Shown here piece by piece: positions 36,480-46,092 of a DNA stretch of 64,000 bases. Below the pieces are notes generated by a model, which was not told the DNA's origin, ran no database searches, and saw only the letters and a program-made list of their open reading frames with translations. Position numbers and translations under genes: made by a program. This stretch comes from Lachnospiraceae bacterium (GTDB taxonomy: Bacteria > Bacillota > Clostridia > Lachnospirales > Lachnospiraceae), in NCBI GenBank assembly GCA_029338735.1, contig JAQYAY010000024.1:1-64000 (forward strand). Reading direction: 5' to 3'. How positions within the stretch are numbered: the first letter of the stretch is position 1; the number at the start of each line of letters is the position of its first letter.

Positions 36480-37352
36480 TTATCTCATACTATCAGCTTT
36501 CAGCAATACTTCCGGCAGAGCCTCTGCTATATCCATTGCCTTCATCCCTCTGACTCCGTACTTCTCTGCTGCTGCATCTCCTGCAGCACCGTGTATATAC
36601 ACTCCAAGAGCTGCTGCATCAAAGGCATCGAGCCCCTGTGCCAGAAATGATGCCACAATTCCAGCCAGCACATCTCCGCTCCCGGCTGTTGACATACCAT
36701 TATTTCCTGTGGTATTGAGTACTGCCCTGCCGTCAGGCGCCACAGTGACTGTACGGGCATCCTTTAATGCTATTACCACCTGATAATCAGCGGCATACTT
36801 TGCAGCTATGCCCTGCATATCCTGCTTTATCTCTGCTATGCTTCTGCCTGTAAATCTGCTCATTTCCATCAGGTGAGGAGTCAGAATGACAGGATCATTC
36901 TGTGCCTTATCACGGAGCTCTTCCCGCAGATACCCGCTATTCGAGATCAGATTGATGCCGTCTGCATCGATCACAAGCGGCATATTCTCCGACATGAGAA
37001 CTGTGTCAAGCATCTCCTCTGCCCTGCGGCCCCTACCTATTCCCGGTCCTATAAGGACTGCAGTTGCCCAGTCCATCGAATCGCATACAGATTCGGAATT
37101 CCTGTCTGAAGAAAAAAGTACTTCCGGCACCGTATTCATCAATGGGATGAAATTATTTTTATGGCTAAGCACCCTGACCATTCCAACTCCGGTCCTCAAG
37201 GCTGAGAACGCTGAAAGAATGGCACATCCTGCACACTCTTTCTGACCGGCGATGTCGAGCAGCCTGCCATATGTCCCTTTATTGCTGTCCGCTATTCTCT
37301 TCGGCAGCAGATTCTTTATCTGGCTCTCCTGAAGAGCTCTCATCTGTACCAT
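36480..37352 (-). CDS. nnrD: ADP-dependent NAD(P)H-hydrate dehydratase
   Basis: A 290-residue ribokinase-fold repair enzyme that restores damaged NAD(P)H hydrates with ADP. Family motifs visible are KGTYGRLLDIAGQ near the start, VLIGPGIGRG, VLTPHLMEMSRFTG and the anion-hole segment TAGSGDVLAGIVASF. Only the dehydratase half is here; many bacteria have a fusion with the epimerase NnrE, which is absent. The ATG at 37352 has GGAGGAG 9 nt upstream, inside the end of the preceding gene: 74 nt are shared, a long overlap for a real gene pair. Confidence 0.92.
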   Translation of the reverse strand: MVQMRALQESQIKNLLPKRIADSNKGTYGRLLDIAGQKECAGCAILSAFSALRTGVGMVRVLSHKNNFIPLMNTVPEVLFSSDRNSESVCDSMDWATAVLIGPGIGRGRRAEEMLDTVLMSENMPLVIDADGINLISNSGYLREELRDKAQNDPVILTPHLMEMSRFTGRSIAEIKQDMQGIAAKYAADYQVVIALKDARTVTVAPDGRAVLNTTGNNGMSTAGSGDVLAGIVASFLAQGLDAFDAAALGVYIHGAAGDAAAEKYGVRGMKAMDIAEALPEVLLKADSMR

Positions 37353-37995
37353 TTCCTGATTCTCCTCCGTCCTTTGGCTGCTGTGAAGCCATATAAGAAT
37401 CTTTGCTCGTCAGTATCAGCTGGTTGTCATCAGTGATGTCGAAGATAGAGAGCATTTCCTTGCCGAATATATCATGCATATACGAATAGATCTCACGGTT
37501 ATTGATCTCCCGGTTCTGCTTCTTGATGATATTCTTCTTGAGCTTCACTCTGACTTCCTTGATCCAGTCTGATATCTCTCTGATCTCATCCGTATTCACA
37601 CGCATCCTCTCGTATGCATATGCCACGGACAGTTCCATCAGATGATCATTGGCAGCCTTCAGCTCCTTCGGGATCTCAAGGAGACGATCCTCAATGTCCT
37701 CTATCCTCTGGTTCGTCTCATCGATCATTGTAGCGTCCTTGGTGACATTTGTCGAGCCAGCCTGGTCCACATGATCTACAATATTGGCCATCAGCTTCTT
37801 CTTGACCTTTTTCAGCTCTTTAAGATCATTATTCAGACCGCCCTGTTCTTTCAGGATCTCATTTACCTTTACCTCGGCATCTTTGATGTCATCAGGCTTG
37901 CCCTCAAGGGCAAAGAGTCTGTGCCACTTCTGGTCAAGAACTAATATCGGAATCTTCGTCTGCGCGACCTTTTTTCGTATCTCCTCATCATCCAT
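37279..37995 (-). CDS. Unrecognised coiled-coil protein downstream of rex
   Basis: About 238 residues from the ATG at 37995; the track start (TTG at 38010) lies before the GGAGGG ribosome site, so I reject it. I do not recognise a named family. Residues ~15-150 are mostly charged helix with heptad character (VKVNEILKEQGGLNNDLKELKKVKKKLMANIVDHV ... ETNQRIEDIEDRLLEIPKEL), and the C-terminal ~30 residues are a low-complexity Ser/Glu/Gly tail (DGGESGNGTDESSSGEPDKES). It has no signal peptide or membrane segment. The first residues (IPILVLDQKWHRLF) are conserved-looking. It sits between rex and nnrD in one leftward unit, and overlaps nnrD by 74 nt. Confidence 0.75.
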   Translation of the reverse strand: MDDEEIRKKVAQTKIPILVLDQKWHRLFALEGKPDDIKDAEVKVNEILKEQGGLNNDLKELKKVKKKLMANIVDHVDQAGSTNVTKDATMIDETNQRIEDIEDRLLEIPKELKAANDHLMELSVAYAYERMRVNTDEIREISDWIKEVRVKLKKNIIKKQNREINNREIYSYMHDIFGKEMLSIFDITDDNQLILTSKDSYMASQQPKDGGESGNGTDESSSGEPDKESAAEENSGQQ

Positions 37996-38040
37996 ATTAC
38001 ATCCCTCCAACAGCCAGGTTAATTAAGGAAGTTCTTACGG

Positions 38041-38664
38041 TCACCTTTCGGCCATATTATAAGACAGCTGCATCAGTGAATCTGAGAGGTGTACGTTCTC
38101 AACTACAACGTCTTTTGGCACCATCAGATCTACATGTGCAAAATTCCAGAAAGCCCTGACTCCGAGATTCACGAGGTACTCTGCTACCGGCATGGCCGCT
38201 TCTTTTGGCAGAGTAAGCACTGCTATATCCACACGATGCTCCTTGATGAAATCCTCGAACTCATCTACCATCTGTATTGATATTCCGCTGATCTTCTTTC
38301 CCTTTTTCTCAGGATCCACATCGAATAGCCCGACCATTCTGAATGGCAGTTTCTCAAAGCTCACATAGTTTGCAATGGCTGCTCCGAGATTACCGACTCC
38401 GAAGAGTGCCACATTGTGCACCATGGTGAGCCCCAGTATCCTGCCGATCTCTTCATAGAGGAACTGGACATTGTATCCGTATCCCTGCTGTCCGAACCCG
38501 CCGAAATTGTTGAGATCCTGCCTGATCTGCGATGCCGTGACATGCATTCTCGCCGACAGCTCTTTGGATGAGATTCTCTCGACTCCGTTCTCGAGCAGTT
38601 CTCCCAGATATCTATAATACCTGGGCATCCTTCTGATGACAGCCTGTGAAATATTATGTTCCAT
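38041..38664 (-). CDS. rex: Redox-sensing transcriptional repressor Rex
   Basis: A 207-residue repressor that binds NAD(H) and controls fermentation genes. The N-terminal winged helix (about 1-78: SAVIRRMPRYYRYLGELL type, KELSARMHVTASQIRQDLNNFGGFGQQGYGY) is followed by a Rossmann domain with GVGNLGAA at 89-96. The C-terminal domain-swapped helix is present. ATG overlaps the ABC-F stop as TAATG. In Clostridia Rex represses genes for butyrate and alcohol formation; no Rex site was found in this window. Confidence 0.96.
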   Translation of the reverse strand: MEHNISQAVIRRMPRYYRYLGELLENGVERISSKELSARMHVTASQIRQDLNNFGGFGQQGYGYNVQFLYEEIGRILGLTMVHNVALFGVGNLGAAIANYVSFEKLPFRMVGLFDVDPEKKGKKISGISIQMVDEFEDFIKEHRVDIAVLTLPKEAAMPVAEYLVNLGVRAFWNFAHVDLMVPKDVVVENVHLSDSLMQLSYNMAER

Positions 38665-40583
38665 TATTCAGCCAACCCTTCCCACTTATCATAAAGCTTT
38701 TTGAGCTCGTCATCAAGAGAATTTAATTCTTTTGTGAGCTCATTCAGCCTAGCTGAATTCTTTGCTACCTCTGGATCTTCGAACTTTTTATTGATCTCGT
38801 CCTTTGCAGCTTCCTTTTCTTCTATTTCTTTCTCAATGGCCGCTATTTCACGTTCCTTTTTCTGCTTCGCCCTGGCTTCTTCCTTCTGCTTCTTCCAGTC
38901 ATCTACAGAACTGTTTTTGTCCTCGTCACTATCCCCTATATCCTCAGTTCTCTCCGAGATACCATAGTCCGTCCTTATCTCATCACGCTTCTTAAGATAA
39001 TAATCGTAATTACCCAGGTACTCGTGAATTCCGTCTTTTTTCAGTTCAAGAATTCTCGTGGCTGTCTGGTTCGCGAAGTATCTGTCATGAGACACATAGA
39101 GCACTGTGCCATCGTAATTGTTCAGCGCATGCTCGAGGATCTCCTTAGAGTCCATATCCAGATGGTTCGTAGGCTCGTCGAGGATCAGGAAGTTGGCCCC
39201 ACTAAGCATAAGCTTTGCAAGGGAGATTCGTCCTCTCTCACCACCTGACAGGTCACGGATCTGCTTGTAGGCCTCATCTTCACGGAAAAGGAAAGCCGCA
39301 AGGACATTTCTGACTCTCGTATTATTCAGATTCGGATATGCATCCTGCATCTCATCGAAAAGTGTATTGTCCTCATTGAAGCCGTGCTGCTCCTGGTCAT
39401 AGTATCCGATAGTGACACCGGCTCCTAATTTTATCTTTCCTGAATCAGCCGGGAAGATATTATTTATTATCTTGAGGATCGTTGACTTGCCAATTCCGTT
39501 GTCTCCGATCAGAGCTACCTTTTCGCCTCTTTTTATCTCAAAAGATATATTCGAAAAAATCCGCATTCCGTCAAATGACTTGGACAGATTCTCGACTGTC
39601 AGCACATCTTTTCCACTTGTAGAAAGCGGCGAAAGTGACAGTTTCATCGAGTTACCTGGTTCCTTTGGCTTCTCAATACGGTCTATCTTGTCGAGAACTT
39701 TCTTACGGCTCTCTGCTCTTTTTATCGACTTCTCACGGTTGAAGCTCTGCAGCTTCTCGATGACTTTTTCCTCATGTTCTATCTTCTTCTGCTGCTTCTC
39801 GTATTCTCTCTCCTGAGTCAGCAGGAACAGATCCTTCTGCTGCATGAATGCAGAGTAGTTGCCATTATAGTCATGAGCTTTTTCACCGGACAGATCTATA
39901 CATCTCGTGACCGTCCTGTCGAGGAAATACCTGTCATGAGCAACGATAATGACTGCCCCGCTATAATTCACGAGGAAATTTTCAAGCCATTCTATGGAAC
40001 GCAGGTCCAGATGGTTTATTGGCTCATCAAGAAGCAGGAGATCAGGATTCGTCACAAGAAGCTTCGACAGGGCTACTCTTGTCTTCTGTCCTCCTGAGAT
40101 CTCTGACATCTTTTTGTCAAAATCCTCCTCGGCGAAGCCCAGTCCTTTCAGGGTTCCGCCTACTCTTGACAGATACGAGTCTCCGCCTTCGAGCATGTAT
40201 TCATGAGACAGCTTCTGGTATGAATCCATAAGCTTCGTGAGGTCATCCCCACTTACGGTCTTCATATCAGACTCCATTTTTCTGAGCTGTGCCTCCATGT
40301 CAAGGATATCTTCCCTGGCATGATACACATATTCATAAATGGTGCCCGGATAGTCCGCATCCTGGTACTGCGCCAGATATCCGTATGTAGAGTCCTTAGC
40401 AAAAACAACGCTTCCCGAGTCTGCAGGTTCCTCGCCTACTATGACTTTGAGAAGCGTAGATTTGCCGCAGCCATTGTTGCCCACAATGGCTACGTGCTCA
40501 TGTTCTCTTATCTGAAAAGACAGGTCCTTAAATACTACCTTGTCTCCAAAACTTTTTGTCAGATCAGAAACACTTAATATCAT
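38664..40583 (-). CDS. ABC-F family ATPase
   Basis: A 639-residue protein with two ABC ATPase domains and no membrane segment, as in ribosome-associated ABC-F factors (Uup/YdiF type). Walker A motifs are GNNGCGKST (near residue 35) and GDNGIGKST (near 355); signatures are SGGQKTRVAL and SGGERGRISL. A charged inter-domain linker (~240-315, EYEKQQKKIEHEEKVIEKLQ) and a long C-terminal coiled coil (~550-639) complete the family layout. Whether it is a housekeeping translation factor or gives antibiotic tolerance cannot be told. It follows icd after 7 nt. Confidence 0.93.
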   Translation of the reverse strand: MILSVSDLTKSFGDKVVFKDLSFQIREHEHVAIVGNNGCGKSTLLKVIVGEEPADSGSVVFAKDSTYGYLAQYQDADYPGTIYEYVYHAREDILDMEAQLRKMESDMKTVSGDDLTKLMDSYQKLSHEYMLEGGDSYLSRVGGTLKGLGFAEEDFDKKMSEISGGQKTRVALSKLLVTNPDLLLLDEPINHLDLRSIEWLENFLVNYSGAVIIVAHDRYFLDRTVTRCIDLSGEKAHDYNGNYSAFMQQKDLFLLTQEREYEKQQKKIEHEEKVIEKLQSFNREKSIKRAESRKKVLDKIDRIEKPKEPGNSMKLSLSPLSTSGKDVLTVENLSKSFDGMRIFSNISFEIKRGEKVALIGDNGIGKSTILKIINNIFPADSGKIKLGAGVTIGYYDQEQHGFNEDNTLFDEMQDAYPNLNNTRVRNVLAAFLFREDEAYKQIRDLSGGERGRISLAKLMLSGANFLILDEPTNHLDMDSKEILEHALNNYDGTVLYVSHDRYFANQTATRILELKKDGIHEYLGNYDYYLKKRDEIRTDYGISERTEDIGDSDEDKNSSVDDWKKQKEEARAKQKKEREIAAIEKEIEEKEAAKDEINKKFEDPEVAKNSARLNELTKELNSLDDELKKLYDKWEGLAE

Positions 40584-40590
40584 ATAAAAT

Positions 40591-41802
40591 TTATCCTAAT
40601 TCTTTCTCGAGATTTTCTCTGATTGCAAGGATGAAGTCCCTGCTATTGAGCTTTGTCGGGTTCGGAAGGGTCGTGATGAGGGCCAGGTCTCCTGTCATCC
40701 TGCCTGACTCGATCGTGTCGATCGTTGCCTTTTCAAGCGCATCTGCGAACCTCACGAGATCTGGCAGATCATCGAGCTGTCCTCTCTTCCTGAGGGCTCC
40801 TGTCCAGGCAAAAATAGTTGCTACAGAGTTCGTGGATGTCTCCTCACCCTTCAGGTACTTGTAGTAATGTCTCTGTACTGTACCATGAGCTGCCTCATAC
40901 TCGTAATATCCCTGTGGGGAGACGAGTACTGATGTCATCATGGCCAGTGAACCGAAGGCTGATGAGAGCATATCACTCATGACATCTCCATCATAGTTCT
41001 TGCAGGCCCATATGAATCCGCCGTGGCTCTTCATGACACGTGCTACTGCGTCATCTATGAGTGTATAGAAATATGTGATTCCTGCTGCTTCGAACTTGTC
41101 CTTGTATTCCTTATCATAGAGTTCCTGGAATACGTCCTTGAAGGTGTGATCATATTTCTTTGAGATCGTATCCTTGGTTGCAAACCACAGATCCTGCTTT
41201 TTCTCTAATGCAAAAGTAAAGCAGCTTCTTGCAAAGCTCTCGATTGAGGACAGCAGATTATGCTGTCCCTGTACTACTCCTGGTCCGTCGAATTCATGGA
41301 CAAGGGCTCTCTCTTCTGTGCCATCCGGCTTCGTATATACGAGTTCTACCTTACCTGGTCCCGGGATCTTCATCTCTGTTGCACGGTATACGTCTCCGTA
41401 TGCGTGACGGGCGATCGTGATTGGCTTCTCCCAGGTCTTGACATTCGGCTCAATACCCTTTACGACTATCGGTGCCCTGAATACTGTTCCGTCGAGGATT
41501 GCACGGATTGTGCCGTTAGGGCTCTTGTACATCTTCTTCAGATTGTACTCTTTGACTCTGGCGGCATTCGGGGTGATCGTTGCGCACTTTACTGCGACGC
41601 CGTATTTCTTCGTTGCGTTACTTGCATCTATTGTGACCTGATCATCGGTCTCATCTCTGTGCTTCAGGCCGAGGTCGTAGTACTCGGTCTTTAAATCTAT
41701 GAATGGTGTAAGGAGCTCGTCCTTGATCATCTTCCAGAGGATACGGGTCATTTCGTCGCCGTCCATTTCGACAAGCGGCGTCTTCATTGTAATCTTTGAC
41801 AT
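40591..41802 (-). CDS. icd: NADP-dependent isocitrate dehydrogenase (type II)
   Basis: A 403-residue enzyme converting isocitrate to 2-oxoglutarate with NADP. It begins [24 protein letters not shown], the hallmark of the eukaryote-like homodimeric class, and carries [17 protein letters not shown] and the metal/substrate block [27 protein letters not shown]. Length is normal. TAGGAGA lies before the ATG. It likely supplies 2-oxoglutarate for the glutamate dehydrogenase further along the chromosome. Its leader follows two repeat elements after leuS. Confidence 0.95.
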   Translation of the reverse strand: MSKITMKTPLVEMDGDEMTRILWKMIKDELLTPFIDLKTEYYDLGLKHRDETDDQVTIDASNATKKYGVAVKCATITPNAARVKEYNLKKMYKSPNGTIRAILDGTVFRAPIVVKGIEPNVKTWEKPITIARHAYGDVYRATEMKIPGPGKVELVYTKPDGTEERALVHEFDGPGVVQGQHNLLSSIESFARSCFTFALEKKQDLWFATKDTISKKYDHTFKDVFQELYDKEYKDKFEAAGITYFYTLIDDAVARVMKSHGGFIWACKNYDGDVMSDMLSSAFGSLAMMTSVLVSPQGYYEYEAAHGTVQRHYYKYLKGEETSTNSVATIFAWTGALRKRGQLDDLPDLVRFADALEKATIDTIESGRMTGDLALITTLPNPTKLNSRDFILAIRENLEKELG

Positions 41803-41824
41803 TTTTATCTCCTATTTGTCGGTC

Positions 41825-41954
41825 AGAGAGCAAACGCAGGTTTTTCGAGACACGCTCTCGCTCTGTTCTCAACGCAGCGGACGCATAAGGCCGCATAGAA
41901 CGCGGCCTAAGCGCCGGCGTTTCGAAAGGTCTCTCAAAACCTCTTTTGCTCTCT
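41825..41954. repeat. 130-bp imperfect palindromic element in the icd leader
   Basis: Outer arms 41825-41851 and 41929-41954 are imperfect reverse complements (AGAGAGCAAA...TTTGCTCTCT); inner arms AGGCCGC (41888-41894) and GCGGCCT (41902-41908) are perfect with a 7-nt loop, and the AACGC / GCGTT parts between them also pair. The whole element can fold into one long interrupted hairpin. It is more GC-rich than its surroundings and looks like a dispersed repeat. Confidence 0.75.
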
Positions 41955-41970
41955 TCCCTCTAGAATCAGT

Positions 41971-42225
41971 TAATTCATTACAAAGCTTAGAATTCAGACT
42001 TATAACCTATTACTTCATTACAAAGCTTAGAATTCAGACTTATAAACTATTACTTCATTACGAAGCTTAGAATTCAGACTTATAAACTATTACTTCATTA
42101 CGAAGCTTAGAATTCAGACTTTTAAACTATTACTTCATTACGAAGCTTAGAATTCAGACTTATAAACTATTACTTCATTACGAAGCTTAGAATTCAGACT
42201 TATAAACTATTACTTCATTACGAAG
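41971..42225. repeat. Tandem repeat of a 40-bp unit, six copies, seeded from the leuS 3' end
   Basis: Six units of 40 bp fill 41971-42210, and the first 15 bases of a seventh are the last codons of leuS (42211-42225). The unit contains TTCATTACGAAG, an HindIII-type AAGCTT and GAATTC. Copies nearest leuS are almost identical; the farthest (41971-42010) is the most divergent. No spacers, so it is not a CRISPR. Confidence 0.92.
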
Positions 42226-44624
42226 TTAATGATACGGCCTGGGACGAAGATTTCCTTGACTACGTTGCCTGTCAGCTTATCCGCGATTTCCTTACGAGCT
42301 GCTGCGAGGGCGTCGTCCTTCCTGACGTCCTTTGGAAGAGAGATGACTGCCTTGGTCTTGCCATTGATCTGAACTGGCATCTGGATATCATCCTCTTCTG
42401 TGAGCTTCTCATCCCACTCTGGCCATCTCTCCTCGAAGACTGAGGTCGTATAGCCGAGATGCTCATGCATCTCCTCTGCGAGATGTGGTGCAAACGGTGC
42501 GAGAAGGACTGTGAGGGTCTCAAGTGTCTTCTTATCGACTCCGCCCTTCTTCGCGATCTCGGTCAGAGTATTGGTATACTCCATGAAACCCGAAACCACT
42601 GTATTCAGTGAAAATGCCTCAAGACGGGTCGTGATGGTCTTTATCATCTGATTCCTGATACGGATGAGTTCCTTTGTCTCAGGCGCGTTTTTCCCGCTTT
42701 CCTCTGTAACGAGCTTATAGACCTTCTTTAAGAATCTATTGATTCCCTCGATGCCTCTGTCATCCCAGGCGCTGTCAAGCTCTGGCGGTCCTATGAAAAG
42801 CTCATACATACGAAGTGAATCGCAGCCATAATCTCTTATCATGTCATCAGGAGAAACGACATTTCCAAGGGACTTACTCATCTTGATTCCCTTCGGTCCA
42901 AGGATCATTCCCTGGTTGAAAAGCTTCTTGAACGGCTCGTCAAAATCTATCACACCTATATCATGCAGGAACTTGGTCCAGAATCTGGCATAGAGCAGGT
43001 GAAGCACCGCATGCTCCACTCCTCCGATATACATATCTACCGGAAGATACTTGTCTGCCTTCTCACGGCTCACGAGCTCCTTGTCATTATGCACATCCAC
43101 ATATCTGAGGAAATACCATGATGACCCTGCCCACTGTGGCATTGTATTGGTCTCTCTCTTGGCCGGGCCTCCGCAGCACGGGCAGGTAGTATTGACCCAG
43201 TCCGTCATTGATGCAAGCGGTGATTCGCCCGTATCCGTAGGCTGATATGACTTCACATCCGGAAGAACCACAGGAAGCTGATCCTCCGGTACCGGAACCG
43301 CTCCGCACTTCGGGCAGTGGATGATAGGGATAGGCTCGCCCCAATATCTCTGACGCGAGAATACCCAGTCACGGAGCTTGTAGCTGACTGTCCGCCTGCC
43401 GAGTCCCATCTTCTCTATCATATCAGGCGCTTCTGCCTTGAGCTTCTCAGAGTCCATTCCGTTCCAGTCACCGGAATTGATCATCTTGCCCTTTGCCTCT
43501 ACATACGGCTCATCCATATCTGTCATATCAGAGCCATCCGGGCTTATTACCGGAATGATCTTTAGTCCGAACTTCTTTGCGAAATCCCAGTCTCTCTGAT
43601 CATGGGCTGGAACACACATGATGGCTCCTGTTCCGTGATCCGCAAGCACATAGTCGGAGATCCAGATAGGAACCTCCGCTCCGTTCAGAGGGTCAATCGC
43701 GTATGAACCTGTCCATACTCCGGTCTTCTCCTTATTCTGTACCCTGTCAACATTTGACTTGTTGGCTGCTGCCTTGCAGTATGCCTCTACCTCTTCTCTC
43801 CTGTCATCGGTGGTAAGATACTTTACCATCTCATGCTCTGGAGAGAGCACCATGAAGGTAGCTCCGTAAAGGGTATCTGGTCTTGTGGTAAAGACTGTAA
43901 TAGCCTTATCCGGGTCATCCTTGAGCGGGAAATTGACCTCTGCGCCGTATGATCTTCCGATCCAGTCCGTCTGCATCTTCTTGACCTTCTCAGGCCAGTC
44001 GAGATCCTTGAGCCCGTCTAATAGTCTGTCTGCATATGCTGTGATCTTAAGCATCCACTGACGGAGGTTCTTCTTGGTTACAGGGGTGCCGCATCTCTCG
44101 CAGATACCGCCCTCCGCCTCCTCATTCGCCAGCACTGCCTTGCAGTGAGGACACCAGTTAAGCGGCATCTGTTTCTCATAAGCCAGCCCGTGCTTGAACA
44201 TTTGGACAAAGATCCACTGTGTCCACTTGTAGTATGACGGATCTGTGGTATTGATCTCCATGTCCCAGTCATAGACTGCACCGATCTGCTGCACCTGACG
44301 CTTGATATTCGCTATATTCTTCGCGGTGGAAATCGACGGATGCTGACCGGTCTTTATGGCATAGTTCTCTGCCGGGAGTCCGAATGCATCCCAGCCCATC
44401 GGGTGGATCACATAGTATCCGTGCATCAGCTTATATCTGCTCCAGACATCGGAGATCACGTATCCTCTCCAGTGTCCTACATGCAGTCCTGCGCCTGACG
44501 GATATGGAAACATATCCAGACAGTAATACTTTGGTTTCTTATCGTCCTTTGGATTTACCGGTTTCTCTTCCCAGATCTTGCGCCATTTATCTTCTACGGC
44601 GCGATGGTTGTAAATAGTATCCAT
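42210..44624 (-). CDS. leuS: Leucyl-tRNA synthetase
   Basis: An 804-residue class I aminoacyl-tRNA synthetase that charges tRNA-Leu. The HIGH motif is HVGHWRGYV (48-56), the KMSKS motif is in GIKMSKSLGNVVSPDDM, and the zinc-like WCPHCKAVLANEEAEGGICERCG block and editing domain are present. The track start (44648) lies before the GGAGGA site; I take ATG 44624 (MDTIYNHRAVEDKW). A consensus promoter at 44657-44685 and no T-box motif are seen upstream. The last codons (FVMK and TAA) are duplicated in the adjacent tandem array. Confidence 0.97.
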   Translation of the reverse strand: MDTIYNHRAVEDKWRKIWEEKPVNPKDDKKPKYYCLDMFPYPSGAGLHVGHWRGYVISDVWSRYKLMHGYYVIHPMGWDAFGLPAENYAIKTGQHPSISTAKNIANIKRQVQQIGAVYDWDMEINTTDPSYYKWTQWIFVQMFKHGLAYEKQMPLNWCPHCKAVLANEEAEGGICERCGTPVTKKNLRQWMLKITAYADRLLDGLKDLDWPEKVKKMQTDWIGRSYGAEVNFPLKDDPDKAITVFTTRPDTLYGATFMVLSPEHEMVKYLTTDDRREEVEAYCKAAANKSNVDRVQNKEKTGVWTGSYAIDPLNGAEVPIWISDYVLADHGTGAIMCVPAHDQRDWDFAKKFGLKIIPVISPDGSDMTDMDEPYVEAKGKMINSGDWNGMDSEKLKAEAPDMIEKMGLGRRTVSYKLRDWVFSRQRYWGEPIPIIHCPKCGAVPVPEDQLPVVLPDVKSYQPTDTGESPLASMTDWVNTTCPCCGGPAKRETNTMPQWAGSSWYFLRYVDVHNDKELVSREKADKYLPVDMYIGGVEHAVLHLLYARFWTKFLHDIGVIDFDEPFKKLFNQGMILGPKGIKMSKSLGNVVSPDDMIRDYGCDSLRMYELFIGPPELDSAWDDRGIEGINRFLKKVYKLVTEESGKNAPETKELIRIRNQMIKTITTRLEAFSLNTVVSGFMEYTNTLTEIAKKGGVDKKTLETLTVLLAPFAPHLAEEMHEHLGYTTSVFEERWPEWDEKLTEEDDIQMPVQINGKTKAVISLPKDVRKDDALAAARKEIADKLTGNVVKEIFVPGRIINFVMK

Positions 44625-44656
44625 TTCTTCCTCCATCGAAAAATACAATTATTCAA

Positions 44657-44685
44657 ATTTTAAGCATTGGAGCCTCTTTTGTCAA
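44657..44685 (-). promoter_or_regulatory. SigA-type promoter of leuS
   Basis: Minus strand: TTGACA (44680-44685), 17-bp spacer, TAAAAT (44657-44662), about 33 bases before the leuS start and just after the aroA terminator. Confidence 0.85.
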
Positions 44686-44691
44686 GGCAAC

Positions 44692-44730
44692 AAAAAAAGA
44701 TGAAAAAGGGAAGGGGGCCCCTTTTTCACC
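44692..44730 (-). terminator. Rho-independent terminator of the tyrA-aroA operon
   Basis: On the minus strand GGTGAAAAAGGG pairs with CCCTTTTTCATC (one mismatch) around a C-rich loop, followed by TTTTTTT (44692-44698). It is about 70 bases after the aroA stop and shortly before the leuS promoter. Confidence 0.85.
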
Positions 44731-44800
44731 TTTTGCAACTCAGGTATTCTGATCAGTAGCAGACTGCGGAACAGACTATATCATATCACGTAAATCAATG

Positions 44801-46078
44801 TCAATCAGGGAAAACACTGAAGAAACCCGGATACGAGATATTCACACATGACGGGTCATCAAGAGTTGTCTCTCCATCTGCATTAAGCGCGGCAACTGCG
44901 AAACTCATAGCAATGCGATGATCCTTGTATGTCCTGATTGATGCACCATGTAATGGGCGGCCTCCGTTTATGACGTAGCCGTCGTCTGTCGGTGTTATGT
45001 CGCAACCCATTGCACTCAGATTCTCTGTGACCGTGGCAATGCGGTCGGATTCCTTGACTCTGAGTTCTGCTGCGTCTCTTATCACTGTCGTGCCGTCGGC
45101 ATAGGCAGCCATTACTGCAATCACCGGCAGCTCATCAATGAGCGTCGGGATTATATCTCCCTCTACAGTCGTACCATGAAGGGATGAGGTCCGTACATTG
45201 ATATCAGCGACTTCCTCACCAGATACTGTTCTTCTGTCTGTATAGGAAATATTTCCGCCCATATCCTCTATTACTTTAAGGATTCCTGCCCGGGTAGGAT
45301 TGATATTTACATTTTTTATCAGAATATCTGCATCCTCGCAGATGAGTCCTGCCACTAGAAAATATGCTGCCGAAGAGATATCACCGGGCACTGTAATATC
45401 CTGTCCATGAAGAACCGGCTCCGGATCTACCTCGACATAATGTTTTTCTTCATCTGTCTTTACAGAAGCACCGAATCCGCGAAGCATGAGCTCAGTATGA
45501 TTCCTTGAAATAGCCGGCTCAGTGACAGAAGTCTTCCCGTCAGCATATAGTCCGGCAAAGAGCACGCATGACTTCACCTGTGCCGATGCGACCGGAGAAA
45601 TATAATCAATGCCGTGGAGATGACCGCCTGTAACAGTCATTGGCAGACATCCATTATCTGAATCAATGCCTGCTCCCATCTCAGATAAAGGAGTAATAAC
45701 TCTCTTCATCGGACGGGTTCTGAGAGAATCATCTCCTGTAATAGTCGACGAAAAGTCCTGTCCTGCAAGGATGCCTGACATGAGTCTCGTGGTCGTACCA
45801 CTGTTACCAGCATCCAGAATACCATCAGGCTGGTGCAGGCCATGCAGACCTTTTCCGTGAATCGTCACATTGCTGCCATCTCTTTCAATCTCAATTCCCA
45901 TCTTCTGAAAGCAGGCAATACTTGACAGGCAGTCTGCACCTTCCAGAAATCCGTGAAGATGAGTATCGCCCTCTGCCAGCGACCCCAGCATGATGCCTCT
46001 GTGCGATATTGATTTATCTCCGGGTACTCTTATCTCGCCACGGAGATGCCGAATTTTATGCATTTTTGTATACTCCAT
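44801..46078 (-). CDS. aroA: 3-phosphoshikimate 1-carboxyvinyltransferase (EPSP synthase)
   Basis: A 425-residue enzyme of the shikimate pathway that joins phosphoenolpyruvate to shikimate 3-phosphate. The PEP-binding motif PGDKSISHRGIM starts at Pro19 (Lys22, Arg27) and LDAGNSGTTTRL and AELRVKESDRIA are intact. The two-domain, six-fold beta-alpha repeat length is normal. It lies 14 nt after tyrA and before a strong terminator, so tyrA-aroA form a two-gene unit for aromatic amino acids. Confidence 0.96.
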   Translation of the reverse strand: MEYTKMHKIRHLRGEIRVPGDKSISHRGIMLGSLAEGDTHLHGFLEGADCLSSIACFQKMGIEIERDGSNVTIHGKGLHGLHQPDGILDAGNSGTTTRLMSGILAGQDFSSTITGDDSLRTRPMKRVITPLSEMGAGIDSDNGCLPMTVTGGHLHGIDYISPVASAQVKSCVLFAGLYADGKTSVTEPAISRNHTELMLRGFGASVKTDEEKHYVEVDPEPVLHGQDITVPGDISSAAYFLVAGLICEDADILIKNVNINPTRAGILKVIEDMGGNISYTDRRTVSGEEVADINVRTSSLHGTTVEGDIIPTLIDELPVIAVMAAYADGTTVIRDAAELRVKESDRIATVTENLSAMGCDITPTDDGYVINGGRPLHGASIRTYKDHRIAMSFAVAALNADGETTLDDPSCVNISYPGFFSVFPD

Positions 46079-46092
46079 TCCGTCAATATCCT

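Noticed and set aside
41651-41896. ORF of 81 residues on the minus strand over the icd leader
   Set aside because: Out of frame with icd, it arises from the palindromic repeat and has no ribosome site.
41971-42225. Possible CRISPR array
   Set aside because: Repeats are directly adjacent 40-bp units with no unique spacers and there are no cas genes.
44625-44800. T-box leader before leuS
   Set aside because: No T-box motif or specifier-type stem; the hairpin belongs to aroA and a normal promoter follows it.
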